Below, one piece after another: positions 25,304 to 39,700 of a DNA stretch of 64,000 nucleotides (position 1 is its first letter; every line of letters starts with the position of its first letter). The stretch is from Marisa cornuarietis (Eukaryota; Mollusca; Gastropoda; Architaenioglossa; Ampullariidae). The stretch spans positions 11,660,501-11,724,500 of the forward strand of contig SMMW01000622.1 in assembly GCA_004794655.1 (NCBI GenBank), given 5' to 3'. The notes under the pieces were generated by a model. That model saw only the letters and a program-made list of their open reading frames with translations. It ran no database searches and had not been told where the DNA came from. Position numbers and translations under genes: made by a program.

Positions 25304-28300
25304 ATGTATCTCATTACGTCATTGTCCGTGTTAATTTTGCGTAAAAATTATTTCAGCATAATTTAATCTGGAGACATCGGTAATATTTTAGAACGCGGAA
25401 AATAAACATAAGCCCTCGAACAACGTACACCTACCAAACACAACTCACGACCGAACGTTATCAAAGCGAACATTCCTGCTACGTTCGGTGGGGATCAGAC
25501 AAACAGTGTTAATTATAAACGGCTTTATTTATATAGCCAGGTATAAACGTTCGTGCTGTGGACAAGCTTTCACGCTGCTCGATGGGTCAAGACCTACACT
25601 ACCTGATACTGATCGAACTTTGTGAACCAGCCAGAGACTAAAGAGCAAACGGTTAATAAAAAAAAGGCCATCATGAAGTGGAGAAAGTACACTTCTGGAT
25701 CGTATTCGGTTCATTGCCACTTAATGGGAGTTGGTACCCGAGTTAAGAGCGCCTGGAGGAAAACCTGACTTGCAGTCTTATTGATCGAGCCTTTCAGTTC
25801 GTCGACGTGTGCTTGTCTTTGTATACTTGCAGTGGTGGGCATCGGAGGTAGAAATAAAAATATCAGAAAGAGAGAACAGACAGTGAATGCTAAGCAAAAC
25901 AAAAGCAGTTACCACCCAGACATACATTTAGACCGTTTAACGCTAACCTCTGTCTTTCCCTCCCTCCCGTTTTCGTGGTCCATCTAATTAAGTGTCAATT
26001 TTTTTATTTCCTTCTCCATTCGTTCTTTTCTCACTCTATCATAGACGCGTGCGCACAAAGAAAGCACATGTACACCACCCACTGTCTAAATTGCTGCAAT
26101 AAAGTCAGCTTCTATATCTTGTTTAGTTATTTACGTTACGAAGATCTCTAACTCGATCCTGCCCCTGTTTTGAAACGCCGAAACTCTTGCTGGGTAACCG
26201 GTTACTACAGTTTGATAAAAACCTCTAGTCTTTGCTTATATCTATGGACACCAACGTTAGTGAAACTGCCGATAAGGTTGAACAAATACATGCATCTCAC
26301 CTTGTAGTCTTGAATGAACATTTGTCAGGGTTGACAGACATTTATTGACACCTGACTCGGTAACCGCCAGAGAGAAAGCAGTCCTTTTGCACAATTCCGT
26401 TTGAGCAATTGTGAGTGAAAAGGCAGCCATGGGTTCCATTGAGAAAAGCAGTTTTTAAAAGCAATAAATTAAACGAAACTAAAAGCGCGGTGCCATATGT
26501 ATAAAGCTTAATTTCATTCACTAAACAGCACAGGCGCTTTCAAAATGCATCAAATAAAAGACCCTGATGCATTTTGTGCGTGCTTTTGTTTGCGTTATAA
26601 CTATAAACTTGTCTATATACTTGCTTCCTCAGATGAATGATAGTAAAGATCCATTTACATGTTGTAAACAGAGGGCGTCTTCCATAACGTCAGTTTGTCA
26701 GTACGGTAAATTTTCGATCGTTTGGTTTAAGTTCACATTACTGCTTTAAAGAAAGTGTCTTTATGACAGTATAGCATAATTCAATAACTTTATAGTCATA
26801 ATGCAAGAAGGGAGAAGAGGAAGAGGATAAAAGGGATGGCAGTTTCATTATTCATCAGAATGCGCGTGTGGTCTTTTGCCACTCAACCACTGTGAAAGCT
26901 GTGCTGCACATGTAGCACAGCATATATGCGGGGCCCAAGGCTTGTCTTGGTCACCAATCTTGCATCTGAAGTAAAGATGATATGCTTTCTTTACTTAAGA
27001 AGGGTTACTTTTCTTCTGATTGGCAAATGTCACTTCCCCACAAATATAGCAAACATTGTCCACGGTATTAACGCACTTTCGAGGCATCAGTGTTCTGTAT
27101 TGTAACTAAATGGATAAAATAATAACAGTTTTATGTAACAGTAGCTTAAACTGTATCCCACGAAGTCTGAAATAGTTTAAATGCTCAACCTTTCTGCCTG
27201 GGCTCTATGTAGTACACTGCTGACGTCAGCTTACTTCAGCAGCCGCCTGGCAGTAGTACTGCATTGGATCAGAAAATGATGCAATAAATTCTGGATGATG
27301 TGTGCATGATAGTATTATGCAATGTAATGCAATATTACATCATTCTATGCATATTTAGGATGTTTATTGTTACAGTTCTACTGGATAAATTTACACGGTG
27401 AAACAAAAAAATGAACTATATCAAATATCTTCAAAACTAGAGCCAATAAAAATTGTTCATGGTCATATTCGTGTTCAGCAGACCAAGAGACTACTGATTA
27501 GGACCCTTTTAAGTCAGTCATAATGTTAGTGTTGACCAGTGATAATAGAGACGAGCGAAGGCATGCCAAAGTCTATGCTGACGCTGACGTTGACAAGGCA
27601 GTGGTCCTGTGCTGTGTTCCGATTTGAACACATCGTCTCTACGTCCCTACCTAGCTCTCACTATCGGCCAGGAACTGCAGTTCAGGGCCCACGAACTCGA
27701 TCATTACCGGCCGAAAAGCGAATTAGATTTAGGGCACTGCATACCCCACAATAATATTGACGAGCGACGACAAACAAGGTGCATTTTGTAGGTCTCTTCA
27801 AACGGCATTGAAAGAAGGATATGAATATCCAGGAATTTGTCCAGGAAACTATGCTCAAACTTTTGTAAGCAGAACTTCATAATTCTTCTCAGCCCAATGC
27901 ATAGCCAGGGATTTCTGCCACAGACTTCAGAGGGAGATCGACGTCCCTCTCTTTCTTTCTCTCTCTCTCCTTCTCATATGGTAGCTTTGATATGATATCC
28001 CTTATCAGTCTGAGAATATTCGACTTTTACTAGTTGATGGTGTGTTAGTTTTTAACGTTCTTTGTTTTACAGGTCCACGAGAGTGAACATTAGTGGCCCA
28101 CTCTAATCAGTACACACGTAAGACACTTTTATGACATGGCTTTTACCACCAACTGGACTGGTAAATACAGCATTCAAAAATTCCATTCTGTATGTCAGCA
28201 GGTCGCAAGGGAATTGTCATAAGTCCACAGAAGCTCATACAAATTTTTAAGCCCTCCTTTTATCCTTTCCCTCACGCAAGCCATTACGGCGCAAGAGTGA

Positions 28301-28557
28301 GGTGCATATGTCTATGTATTTCTTTGCGCATTGTATTGAACTCGATCGACCACACTATACATGCGTGCTTAGTGTTTTTAAACCGTATCAGTCTAATTTC
28401 AACGAGAAAGTTGGACGGTGTGTTAACACAAATCGTCGTTAAAAGTGCTCCACTATGTCAAACATCGTCGTCGCTGAAGGCGCAGTCGAGGATCGATACA
28501 AATTTTATTTGAGCAGCCAAAGTCAGACTGCGTAGATTCACGTCGATTATGCATAAC

Positions 28558-28699
28558 CAGTGGCGTAGGAAGATGCTCGGCTTTGAGGGGGGGGGGGGGG
28601 CAAGCTCCATGCTGACAATGAATAACGTTCACATTCTTGCCTTCCCAGCATCTATTTGGGGGCGGCTGCCCCCTTGCCCCCCCGGTTCCTACGCCACTG
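28558..28699 (+). mobile_element. Small TIR transposon (CAGTGGCGTAGGAA family), copy 1
   Basis: 142 bp, starting CAGTGGCGTAGGAA and ending in its exact inverse TTCCTACGCCACTG. It is flanked by a direct 5-bp duplication ATAAC (28553-28557 and 28700-28704). The interior has G-rich and C-rich runs near the two ends and a unique middle (gctccatgctgacaatgaat). Non-autonomous. Four related or partial copies are noted in this window. Confidence 0.85.
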
Positions 28700-30785
28700 A
28701 TAACACAGGGTCTAACCGTAGCATGTCGAGTAACACGTCAGATGAGCCATCACTAGTGGCACAGTAGCACATGTAGAAATAAAACAAGATGCAACTGATT
28801 TTTCAGGTTTATTAAAGCTTATGGCTGCTGGAAGAAATTTGATCTCATCTGCTGTTTAGAAGTGTGTGTAGATTCAATCTGTTTCTTTCTCTTCCCTACC
28901 ATCCCCATATATATATATATATATTGCGTGAGTACTATTCTTTATGAAGTAGTCTTTAATTTTCATGGAGCTCCTATTATTCTGTCAGGAATGTTTCTGT
29001 TTGTGCAGCAAAAAAGAAGAGAGAGAGAAAAAAAGAGAAAAGCTAATGCGTGCTATTGGTACAAGCAGTCAAAATTTAAAACATAATAATTAACTGTTAT
29101 TAGCTTCCTGCAGTCTTTCTTAGAAAAAAACCTGTATTTAAGTGTGTAACGTAATACTTCCCTTTGGGACCACACAGATAGTTGGTAATTTTGTTGATAG
29201 TCGGCAGCTATACAGACGTGTTTACGGAGGCTAAAGGAGCACAGTGGCTAGGGTATAAAGAAGTGTGTGTGTGTGTGCAGACGTGTCATCGTGTGCAAAC
29301 ACTACATAAGCGCTTGTGTCTTTGTAGGCAAGAATGACCAGGAGACTCAACTTCTACACTGCAAAGGCTTGCCTCCTTTTTGTGTGATGATTTTTAAATA
29401 ACTTGTAATGTTGTTGAGATATTGTTACACGTAGTAAAAAGTGTCTGTAGACCGCCTGTTTTTTTACCTCCACTGTCTTCGAGAAGTCTCTTATAGGTTT
29501 AGCTCAGAACAACACATACAACTTTGACAACTCAAAGTGATTGATTGGAAATAATTTGCTAAAACGTCCGAAGGAAAAGGCGTAGTCGGTGTTGGAGATG
29601 GTTATGAGGGCTGCCAGCAGTAGGCAGGAGTCTCGCAGTACTTTTTAATATCATTCCATACGTGCTTCAGTTTATTTTAATTACCCAACAAAAATAATAA
29701 AGCCTATATAAGAACCAGGAATAGCTACTTTTGTGACGCCCACTTGTTATTTACCCTTGAGTTTGACATAGGGGATACGTCGGTTATAGCTAAATTGTTC
29801 GATAAACCTTATCCTGTGTACACAAGCAAGATATCAGTAGGCAGTATATATATATATCTTTTACTAACAATGTTTCTCGTGAAAATGGCAGTCTCAAGGG
29901 TATATTGGGCATACTCTTCTGGCATTTACAAGATCGATTGATAGTCCTCTCTTATCCAAGCACATTTTCGCTCATAATTTGTACGTCGCACTTGAAGAAT
30001 CGGCACATTTATTAACAGTCATCTGTTAATTGTCTTGATATGGCTCCTGTGTCAGAGCCTTTAGTGTACTATATAGAAGAGAAGAAGGGGGGCAAGTCAG
30101 CATCGACAAAGAGGATATACTTTATCATGCATTTACACTCGAGAAAGAATTGAGCAATCGAGAGATAGAGAGAGAGAGAGAGCGTGAACCAGCTAAGCGT
30201 GCTTGATTACATGTGCATCTCATTTTTGGAGCTAGAGTTTTTTTTTTATATTTTGCTACACTGACGCTCCGCGTGGCAATAAGCCCGCCTCATAGAAACC
30301 AGTCAATCCATAGTTGACAATAACATCACGGAAGAGTTCGCGAGAGAAATCAACCCAGGCAACTCTGGTAGTGCAGTACATCAGGCAGATTTACGCATGC
30401 TCACACGTACCTACAGACGCATATCCATTTCAAAATACAAGTACAGATCTAAGGGCTCACACACTAACGCACGCGCACTTATGTTCGCTCACACATGTAC
30501 CATTTTCATGACCGCCACATCACTGGCTCGTAACACGGGCATGTGAACAAAAGCAATTAAAGTGCTGCCTTAGAGCCCTCGCTGTAGACGGACTTTTATC
30601 CGTCAATCTTCGAAGACTATATTCCCCATTGCCCATATCGAGTTCAGTGGATAAAGCTACCGCCAATGTAATTGTACATAATAATCGGCCAATAGCTAGG
30701 CCGCTGATCATAATTAACCAACTGTTGTGTATGACTTTTGTAATTGCCGATGTTTTTAGTACTGCACTTTTTTCCCGCGTTGTTG

Positions 30786-33700
30786 ATGTACTTCGGCGGT
30801 GATGGTGATGATAGAAGTAGTGAAAAGAGCAACAGCAGTGAATTCATCGACCCTGAAGAGCAAGCATGGATTGTCTTGTACACAGGTGTACCTGAGCTGG
30901 GTCAACTCAGTTCTCCGCGAGTCTAGCCGGCCAGTGGACAATGTGGCAGCTTTACAGGATGGACGCATTATGTGTGAGCTCATCGATGCCCTCGCACCGA
31001 ACGCCAACCTCATGGCCAAAGTACAGGTAATTGTTGAATGATTAGACCTCCGCTGTGCTGAGTTGTGAGCTGGTTATTTTTTTTTCCAGGACATTTTTAT
31101 AGACGAACCCAGTCGCAGGTGTCTCAGTCTGCTACGTACATTAATATTTTGTCTCGTTGCTTACAAGATTTGCGTGTTTATGTAACTATTTTGTGATTAT
31201 AGCTAGTTCTAATTCTACGTCACAGAGGAAGTTTAACGTTTGATGTTACTAGTTTGACTAGATTTATGTTTTAAATCTGTTTCCATATAACCCGATTAGT
31301 TTTTGATAATCAATTAAGCTGCTTGGAAATGTGGAAAAAATCCAGCGACAGCTATACATACACTGCTATATGATATTTCATGGCAACTCATGACTATATC
31401 TCATATACAAATAAATATTGATCTTTTATCCTTCTGGATGGTCTATGGGAAGTAAACACCGTAGCCTCATATGCAGGCCCCACCACCCTCATAAACTCTT
31501 ATTACTTTAACTCTTTACGAGTTATCGAATGTCGATAATCTATAAACCATGCTTACTTGGTTGATGATCTAGAAACTCTGAAGTATGGAGGAGTGTACAT
31601 TTTAGCTGTCCTTTGGAAGAAATTATCTGCTTTCTTTCGTCTCTAATCAGGCGAGAGATAGAATGGAGGTTGGCGGGTTGGTTAACCGAGAAAAGTGAGA
31701 ACGTCTAAAGCACAGAGTGCTTACACAGGGTCGTAGGAAGCTGCTCTGGGAAGGAGAGGGGCAAACTCCATAACTGACAGTGAACGACGTTCGCACTCGC
31801 ACATTACATAAAAAAACGAGGAGGTGCGCGTGAGTGCAGCCATGCACACACGCGCGCATACACGGTGGTAGCATTACAACATATGCTGCTTTCAGTGTTC
31901 AACAAAACAACACTTAACAAGAAATAAAACGCATAGAAAAAGGACGCATCCACTTATCACAGTCACAAGAAATTGTGTAATATTCATTACAAACTTTATA
32001 ATCAAAACAATCATATTAATTCGAGGGTTGGAAGTGTCACCCCCCCCACACTTTTCCTGTCTTTTTCATTAATGCCTTTGTTTTTTTTTTTAGCAATGTA
32101 ATGTTTCTTTATCCTTTCTTTAGATAAGGGTCAAATGTGAAAAAGCATATAACGTTTGCTTATTCTGTTACCCTCGTAAATAAAGATTTGTCATTTCTCT
32201 CTCTCTCTGCTCCACTACTTTTTTTTGTACTTTGTGAAGAATTATATCTCAAGCATTGGTCGAGGGGGGAGGGCAAAAGGATATTCTTGCCCCCACCCTC
32301 AGAAGTTTTTGAGGGGGTGGGGCACCCCTTGTCCCCTGGTTCCTACCCATATAATGGGTTAAGAAAAGAAAAAAAATGCAGCGTTGAATTAAGAAACACA
32401 AGCAAAATTGATTAAATTTCATCTATAAGTTTACCCTTAAAATAATAAATAAATTGAAACAAAGTCCTCTGCGTGGAGGAAAACTGGGTGATCAATGGTA
32501 CCAACTGAAGTTGTTTTAAAACGGATTGACTTTCGCTTAGACGTAGCTGGGCTGCACAACGAATTGCTGCCCGAACCTTTTTACCTCAAGTTCAGTTTCC
32601 GTGCAGCACATTTTATGTCGGTGTTGAATTTCGTCTGATAAAGAATCCTAAGGCCAGTACGATTTCTTAGATAACCTCACTGAATAAATTGTTCTTAAAC
32701 AGCACTGACAAATTGCCTTACCCTTGTTCCGTTCATTGATACCTTACAAAGAACCCCCGGACCCTCGAGTCTCTTTCCTTTGCGCGAGCACTCCCGAACA
32801 TGGCAGTAGGCGTACGTACGTGGCCAAGTGTTTTGAGAAAGGTACCACAGAAAAGGGGCAGGAATGGGGTACGCGGGGGATGAGAGGAAAAATAGAGAGG
32901 GTACGTATAGGAGAATTGCGAAGAAAGAAAGACAAAAAGGAGGACCCCTTTTTCTTCGAAGACAGAAAAAAGGAGGCAGACAGGAAGGAGAGAAAAAAAT
33001 GAAACAGTTTTTTTGTTGTTGAGTACATCGAAATTAAACTTTCTGCAGCTGCAAACTTCTTTTTACATCTGATTTCGATAAACCTTATAATACGGACGTC
33101 AAGAGGTCAGGTACAGACTATATATATAAAGCTGCGTACACACCTTACGGCCAGTTTAAATAAATCAATCAAACCTCTATATACATTTCTAAAACCAAAT
33201 AATAATCGGTTTTACACCAAAATCATCATATATCTGGTGCCACATGTCGCTCGTTCGTGCAGTTCCTTGTTGAACAGTTTGAATACTGTCTTGATATGTG
33301 AAAGCCCTCCAATCCCGATCTTTTCTCCAATGATTAAGTGCATGCCAGTTGTTTTGAACAAGAGCGATGTGACCGTGCTGTTTATATCCTTGTCGACCGT
33401 CGACAAGCTGTAGTGTTTGGGCTTAAATGGCCAACTTGGCTTTGCATTGCGCACGGTGCAGATTAAAGTTGGCACGAAGCACGTCTGTATAATTTGTAGG
33501 TTACTCGCGACCCTAACATTTCTCATCTGGCTTTTGCCAAGAGCTTTCTGTTATTTCTTCTCCAAAACTGCTCTACCCCAACGATTTTCAATGCAGCTAT
33601 AACCAGATAATGGTTTGACTGACGAGGCAGACCTCACCCTTATAATGTCCTTCTATAAAATCTGTCAATGTCTTCACTGAATTAAATAGGCCTATAAATA

Positions 33701-36700
33701 TAAAAAAATAAAAATCCTTAACACCGTCCCTTTTCATTTAGAAAAATCTCATGAAAACACGGAATGAGCTTTATACAGGATGATGGACTCGTACTTTATA
33801 ATTAATGCCCTCCAACAATCTTGGAAATGATGTGTCACTGATCTTTGCCAGTGGTGTGTACTATATGTGGGAGCTTGGCACAGTTCTGTGCAAGAGGCAA
33901 TACGGTCAGTACAATAATTCATATACAGGGGTCAGTAAAGTAGTACCTAAATAGTACATAGTAATTTGCATAATAAATATTTGAAACACTTAATAAACAT
34001 TTGGTAAACATATTTAAAACTTATAGCATCAGCACTCTTAGGTAGTTAACATTAGTTTGTGACTTTGATTAAGTTATCTGGCTAAGTGTGGCAAAGAGAT
34101 CTAGTTGCACATTTATATGCAGTTATTTAAGGAAATATTTATTTGTTGTATTTATCTTCCCTTTCCCTGAAGGGCTCAGGATCTTCACACCAACAAGTTT
34201 ACATTCAGATGGTCTTGAACCACATGAAGGAAAATGACATTAAAGTCACTGTATCTGCACAGGGTCAGTCACTGAAATTCATACATCTAGCTCATGAATT
34301 GTAAGGTTGCTACGACTTGATTCAGACAGTTTAAATGTGTGTGTGTGTGTGAACATGTGTGCATGCACATGCATAATAGGAAGTGAGTGAGTGCATGAGA
34401 GTGAGAAAAAAGAATGTGTGTGCATGCCTGCCGTGTGTCTGTATATGTGTAATTCTTAAGAACTTAATGCAACACTACATAAGTTGTAAATACTTTTATT
34501 AGTTCCTTTCTGACTATTTAAACTTACTGATGTAGCTTTACATCAATAATAGCTAGAAATTACTGTTCATAAAAATAAAAAAACTATAACTTTTTATGCA
34601 TTTGTTATTAACTTCTGTGTGTTCATTAAATGTGAAAATTTAGAATTTTTTGGACAAATAGTCTTTGATTTTGTTTTCTAAATGCAGATGTAATTGATGG
34701 TGACATAAAGTCAATTCTTGATCTGATGTGGCTTCTGATTCTTAACTATGGAGTTCATTCTATTGGTGAGTAAATGTGAAAGCAAAAACTCACATGAAAT
34801 TTGTCTAGAATTCTGCAAGAAAAAATATATAATCACTCCCTCTGTGTGTTATTCTTCAGAATGACTTGAAACAGATCAAGATAAATGAAGTTTTCTTGGT
34901 GAAAATGTTTTGGTCAATGACTTTTATACCAGGTAATATTAAGGTCATTTTCTTAAGAGGAGTTTGTGTGTGTGTGTGTGTAGTGGGGGGGGGGGATGGT
35001 GTTTTATGTTGAACCAACAAGTGAGTCTATATCATGAAAAATGGTCCTGTAAACAGATGCCAAATACAGCAGAGAAAGAATAGCATGCCTGAGATGAGAT
35101 TTGAACCCAGGACAGAAAATCCTCACTGTATCGGTGACAGGTGCTAAACGTTGCACAATCGGACTGCTCTCAAGGGAAGTGTGACTGAAAACTAAACTGA
35201 AAGCAGAAGAGAACAAGAATCAAGACAAAATCCTATGGACCTAACTTACGAAAATTATTGTTTCAAATAATTTCAGGTCAGAATGCCTATCAACGTAGTG
35301 TAGGCATTGGCAAAAGGAATCTTCTTGAGTGGTGTCAAAAAGAACTGGACGTTGCCTTTGATCATAGGAATACCTTGACATTAAAGTAAGTTACTGGTTT
35401 AAAATAATATCATAGAACTTAAAAGAATCCTTTACAAATGTGGATGAAATATTGTTCAAAGGCGATATGCTACAGGATTAAAGATAAAAGACAACATGCA
35501 TACAGAAGAAAAAAAGTTTTGGATGATTAAAATACTCAAATGAAAGAAATGAAGCTTATGGGAAAATGTGCAAGTTAAGTTATCATACATTTAGTATAAA
35601 GATATGAAATTATAATTATGTTTATAGGTACTGAGTCATAAAATCACTGTATGACTGACAAATGAATTCCTCACTGTTACACTTGTTTCTTTATATCAAA
35701 CCACAAGGATCAAGGAACCGTACTATTGAATCAGTGATGTTTAGAAAGCTAAAATTTACCTTTGTTGGTAAACTATTATTTTTAGCTTAAATAGCATTTA
35801 TATGATTTGTTTAAAATGGAAAAAATTTGTAACAGCCTCTGCACAGGAAACTGGTTTATCAAACTGCTGCATGCATTTGCAGGATACCACATCCAAGAGT
35901 CAGAGGTTTGTAAATCATGGAGAGTAAAGTCTATAATGTACTGTAGCTTCTTATCTTATGAGAATATAGCATACATCTGTTCAGAATGTGCACATATTTG
36001 CAACACAAGTAATTATTATAGTAAATTAATAATTTATTAAAAATTACACACTACATTATTATTATTGCAGCAAAAGTATTGTTGTTTTTCAATTAAGTTT
36101 TTAAAAATTAATTGTCAAAAAATGAAACTTTGTTCAAAAAAGAATTCAGCTATAGTAAGAAAGGGATCTTTTTGTATACTACAATATTTCTTCCCTGACA
36201 GGACAAAGTATCTTATTTATATAAGCTGCTAGAAGAGATAGAGGAGCGATATGGCATTCGACGTACCATCATCAGGTAATTTATTCATCAGTGCTATTTG
36301 AAGAAAAAGGAATTTTTTTTGCATATATCATGCATTATTGAAATAAGTTGGTTATAAAATCACCGCAGTGTGCTACTGATGTCTTCATGACCTTATCCAA
36401 AACAGCCTGTTTGTGATTCTGAGGTGGTCTCTTCATACATATTGTGGTCAGCAAATATCATATTTTCTTTGCAAGCTGGATAGTTTTTCAATCAACACAA
36501 TAGTCTTGAACCATTTTTATCAGTCATTCATTGAACATTTTTTTTTACCTTTTTCCTTTGTATGCTGGTTCTACAGTCTGTCTGTCCATGATAGGAACAG
36601 TATTGTTCATATTTGTTCTAAGGTCATTGGTGCAAAGGGATTAGGCTTCTTTTTGTGATCAGCAAATTGTCAGAAAAGCTTTCAGCATTTTGTCCATATC

Positions 36701-39700
36701 AGAACATACTAATGGGAGAATTTGTTTTTTTGAGTTCCGGCAAATGTTATGCTATGCCTGTATGCAGAATTAACAGACACTTGAAACTGCTTGTATCCTG
36801 TGCAATACAGTTGCTCAACCATAGATGAACAGTCAGTTGTGTGTGCACATAGGTGTGTGATGTAGGTGTGCCTTAAGAATGATTTTAGACATAATTTTGT
36901 GTTTTGCTATAATGCACCATTTGCCTCATCCTTGTCTTGTAACTAACTGTTCTCGTTTTTTTCCCCCTTTTTTTGTAACTTTCGCAACTGAGCACACTTT
37001 CCAAGTTGTAATTGCCCATTGGGATTAAAAGAGTTGGTCTTTTCTCATTTTTGTAAATTTCTTGATGCTTGTGAATAAATAATTAAGAGTATGTTTTTCA
37101 TTAAGACATGAACTTTAATAGGCCTCTCCTTGTTCGAGCTTCTTTCCACCTGTCCATACATTACTTGTTTCAGCCCTAATGACATTGTTGATGGCACAGT
37201 TGATGAACACGCTTTGATGATTTACTTGTCATTGCTAAAGAAAAGGGTAGGTGCACATATTTAAGCCTTGATTTAAGCTTTTCTAATACAAATGTATATC
37301 CTTAAGACATGAAAACAAACCAAATCATCCAGACAAATAAAGATTTGTGTGAAAAACACTACTGATGGGTAAAATAAACAGTTTTTCTTCCCTTGTTTGT
37401 TTAGTGAGTGAGGAAGAGAGGGAAAGAGAATAATTTTCTTGTTTTGATGTACAGGTTTACAGTGCTGGCAGACAGTCAAGACGAGAGATGTTTAGCCTAG
37501 ACGGAAAAGAAGCAGCAATGTCTCGGGTATGTACTTACATAGATCCATTTAAGGATTTTTTTTTTTTTAAGCAGACGTGAACTCTGAACATTGTATGTAA
37601 AAGCATTACTGGCAAAAATTTGAGTAGATTTCAATATTGACTGGTTGATTGCAGATTCAGGAGAGGAACCGATCCCTTTCATCAGAGCCAGAACAGTCCA
37701 GGAAACAAATGGATGACTCATCCAGTCCAGAACGTGAAGACACATCTGACAGAGTCTCCTCACGAGATAACTCCCTCTCCCCACCACCCCCCAAAGAAAA
37801 CATACCCAGTCAAAGTCAGGACTCTGCAGAAACTTCTGATTGGCTTTCTTCTTCCCCTAATTCCTTGGTCTCAATCAAGGACAGGGTAGCTGCAAACGAA
37901 CGCAGCAGCTCTCTGCAAGCAGATGCTGAACAGGTGCTGCAGCAGACCATCAGTGAACGGGTCAAGCAGCACTTTCCACAGTTCGACAGAGATGATGATA
38001 AGGATACTGAGGATACTGACGCTACTCGCAATCACAGTGAAAGAGAAACCGAGACTCTGTCGGAGTTTTCTAGCAGCGCCTTGGATGAAGCCTACAGCTC
38101 TGCAAGGAAAGAGAAAGCTAGGAGCAAGCCCTCTTTCAAAGAGTCTTCAAGATACAGAGCGGATGGCAGTTCCACGCAGTCACTGGGGAAGGGTGAATCT
38201 GTTAATGGTGAGCAGAAGAACTCAACTGAAGTGGCAAGCAGTGAAAGCAGAGAAGAGAAGTGTGTCCGGATTAAGATTAAGAGACCAAAGGATTATTACC
38301 TGCAGTGGGAGGACACGATGGATCGTCTCTCATATGGACCAACAGTATCGCCTACTGTGACAGACTTGTCACCGCGATCAACCCAAGAAATGTTATATGA
38401 CACTGGAGGGGCTAGAAATAAAACAGCACGTTCTTTGTCAAGTGATTCTGATTTCTATCGTGGAACAAAAATGCATAAAAAAGAACAAAGGGACAGTTAT
38501 GACAGACAAGCTAGTGATGAAAATGATCCCACAATTTTCAACAGACAAAACAGAGAATATCTGGCTGGGGGCAGAAGTTCATCTTGGGGTTATGCATCTT
38601 TTGAACAAGACAGAAGAGAAAAAAGAAGCCCCAGCAGCCATGGAAAGAATCGTCTAAAATCTTCAGTAGAACATTCAAAGGACCACAGTGGCTTGAAAAT
38701 TTTAGGTGGCAGAAAAGGGCAGGTAAGAGATAGTTCTGAAGAGATGAGCAGCTATTCTGTGGGTCTGACCAAAAAGGAACTAACCGGACAACCCAGCAGC
38801 AGCCTTGTATCTGAAAAATTTGATCCTGGGAGACAGAATAGGTTAGAAACACTTCCTTCTTTTATAACTGTTGAAACAGCGACGATGAAGTCAGGACAGG
38901 ATCAGGAAAGCTTAGCCCTTTTTGAAGCTTTAAGACAAGCACGGCTTGACGTTGATATAAACATGTCCAGGGACAGTAATGGTAGAAACACATCACAAAC
39001 TGGTAAACAAGAGAAGAAAGAGTCTGAAGAGACAGACCAGAAGGTGCTTGATAAAAGTGAATCACATGAAACTTCTCAGCGCTCAGTGTCTGCCTGTGCT
39101 GAAGATGGTGGAAATTCTATGAACCCTTTAAGCATGACTCAAAGCATTTATCTCTCCCCACAAGAAGAACCTGGTATAGGCAGATCTAGAGATCCACAAA
39201 GAAATCTGCCTTTTTCAGAGAGAAAAAATAAGAAACCTCGCTCAGTCATTTCCCACTATCTTAGGCATCCATCCACATCACCACATCAAGAAAATGAGAT
39301 TGGGAGCAGAACAATTTTATCAAGCAAATCTCCTGTGGGCAGATACAGCATGTCTTCACACATTAGCCCATCATACAGAAGCAGAAAAGAATATTTATCC
39401 CATTCCAGAGGAGAAACACCCACAAGGCAAACTTATTCCCCTGGAAGAGATTCTTTATCTTCTTCTTTGTCACCAAGCCATGAATCTAGTCCTGCTGGTT
39501 ATCGCACCAGTTCTTCACCTCTGCCTTCATCATGCAAACAAAATGGTGGTGTCAGTTTTCCAGTCACTAGTCTCAGGCTTGCACTGTCACCGGAAGGCAG
39601 TCCATGCTTTGGCGGCACACCGGACAGGATATCCCCACTTCACTGGTCAGATGAAACCATGTTTGCAGCCACTAGGACTGGGGGTCTTGGAAGAGTACCT

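Larger units (their letters stand above)
23334..30785. other. Gene-poor intergenic region
   Basis: About 7.4 kb with only short open frames that show no family signature. It contains simple repeats (GT/GC at 25264-25303, TA near 28905-28925, GA at 30165-30181), one small transposon copy (28558-28699) and possibly untranslated leader exons of the plus-strand CH gene. A good acceptor (gatgtttttag, ending at 30759) just upstream of the CH-gene ATG implies such a leader. Confidence 0.5.

Noticed and set aside
27539..27791. Overlapping plus-strand frames of 71 and 60 residues
   Set aside because: GC-richer segment but no recognisable domain, splice site or repeat; it may be an old repeat fragment.
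28192..28512. 106-residue plus-strand frame
   Set aside because: Composition is not protein-like and no splice context fits a gene.
30876..30890. A 13-nt GT...AG segment (gtcttgtacacag) whose removal restores the CH1 frame
   Set aside because: Far below the minimum size for a spliceosomal intron; an indel or alternative first exon is more likely.
32724..33028. Overlapping open frames on both strands rich in Lys/Glu or Phe/Ser
   Set aside because: Produced by a purine-rich tract inside a CH-gene intron; no domain or splice support.
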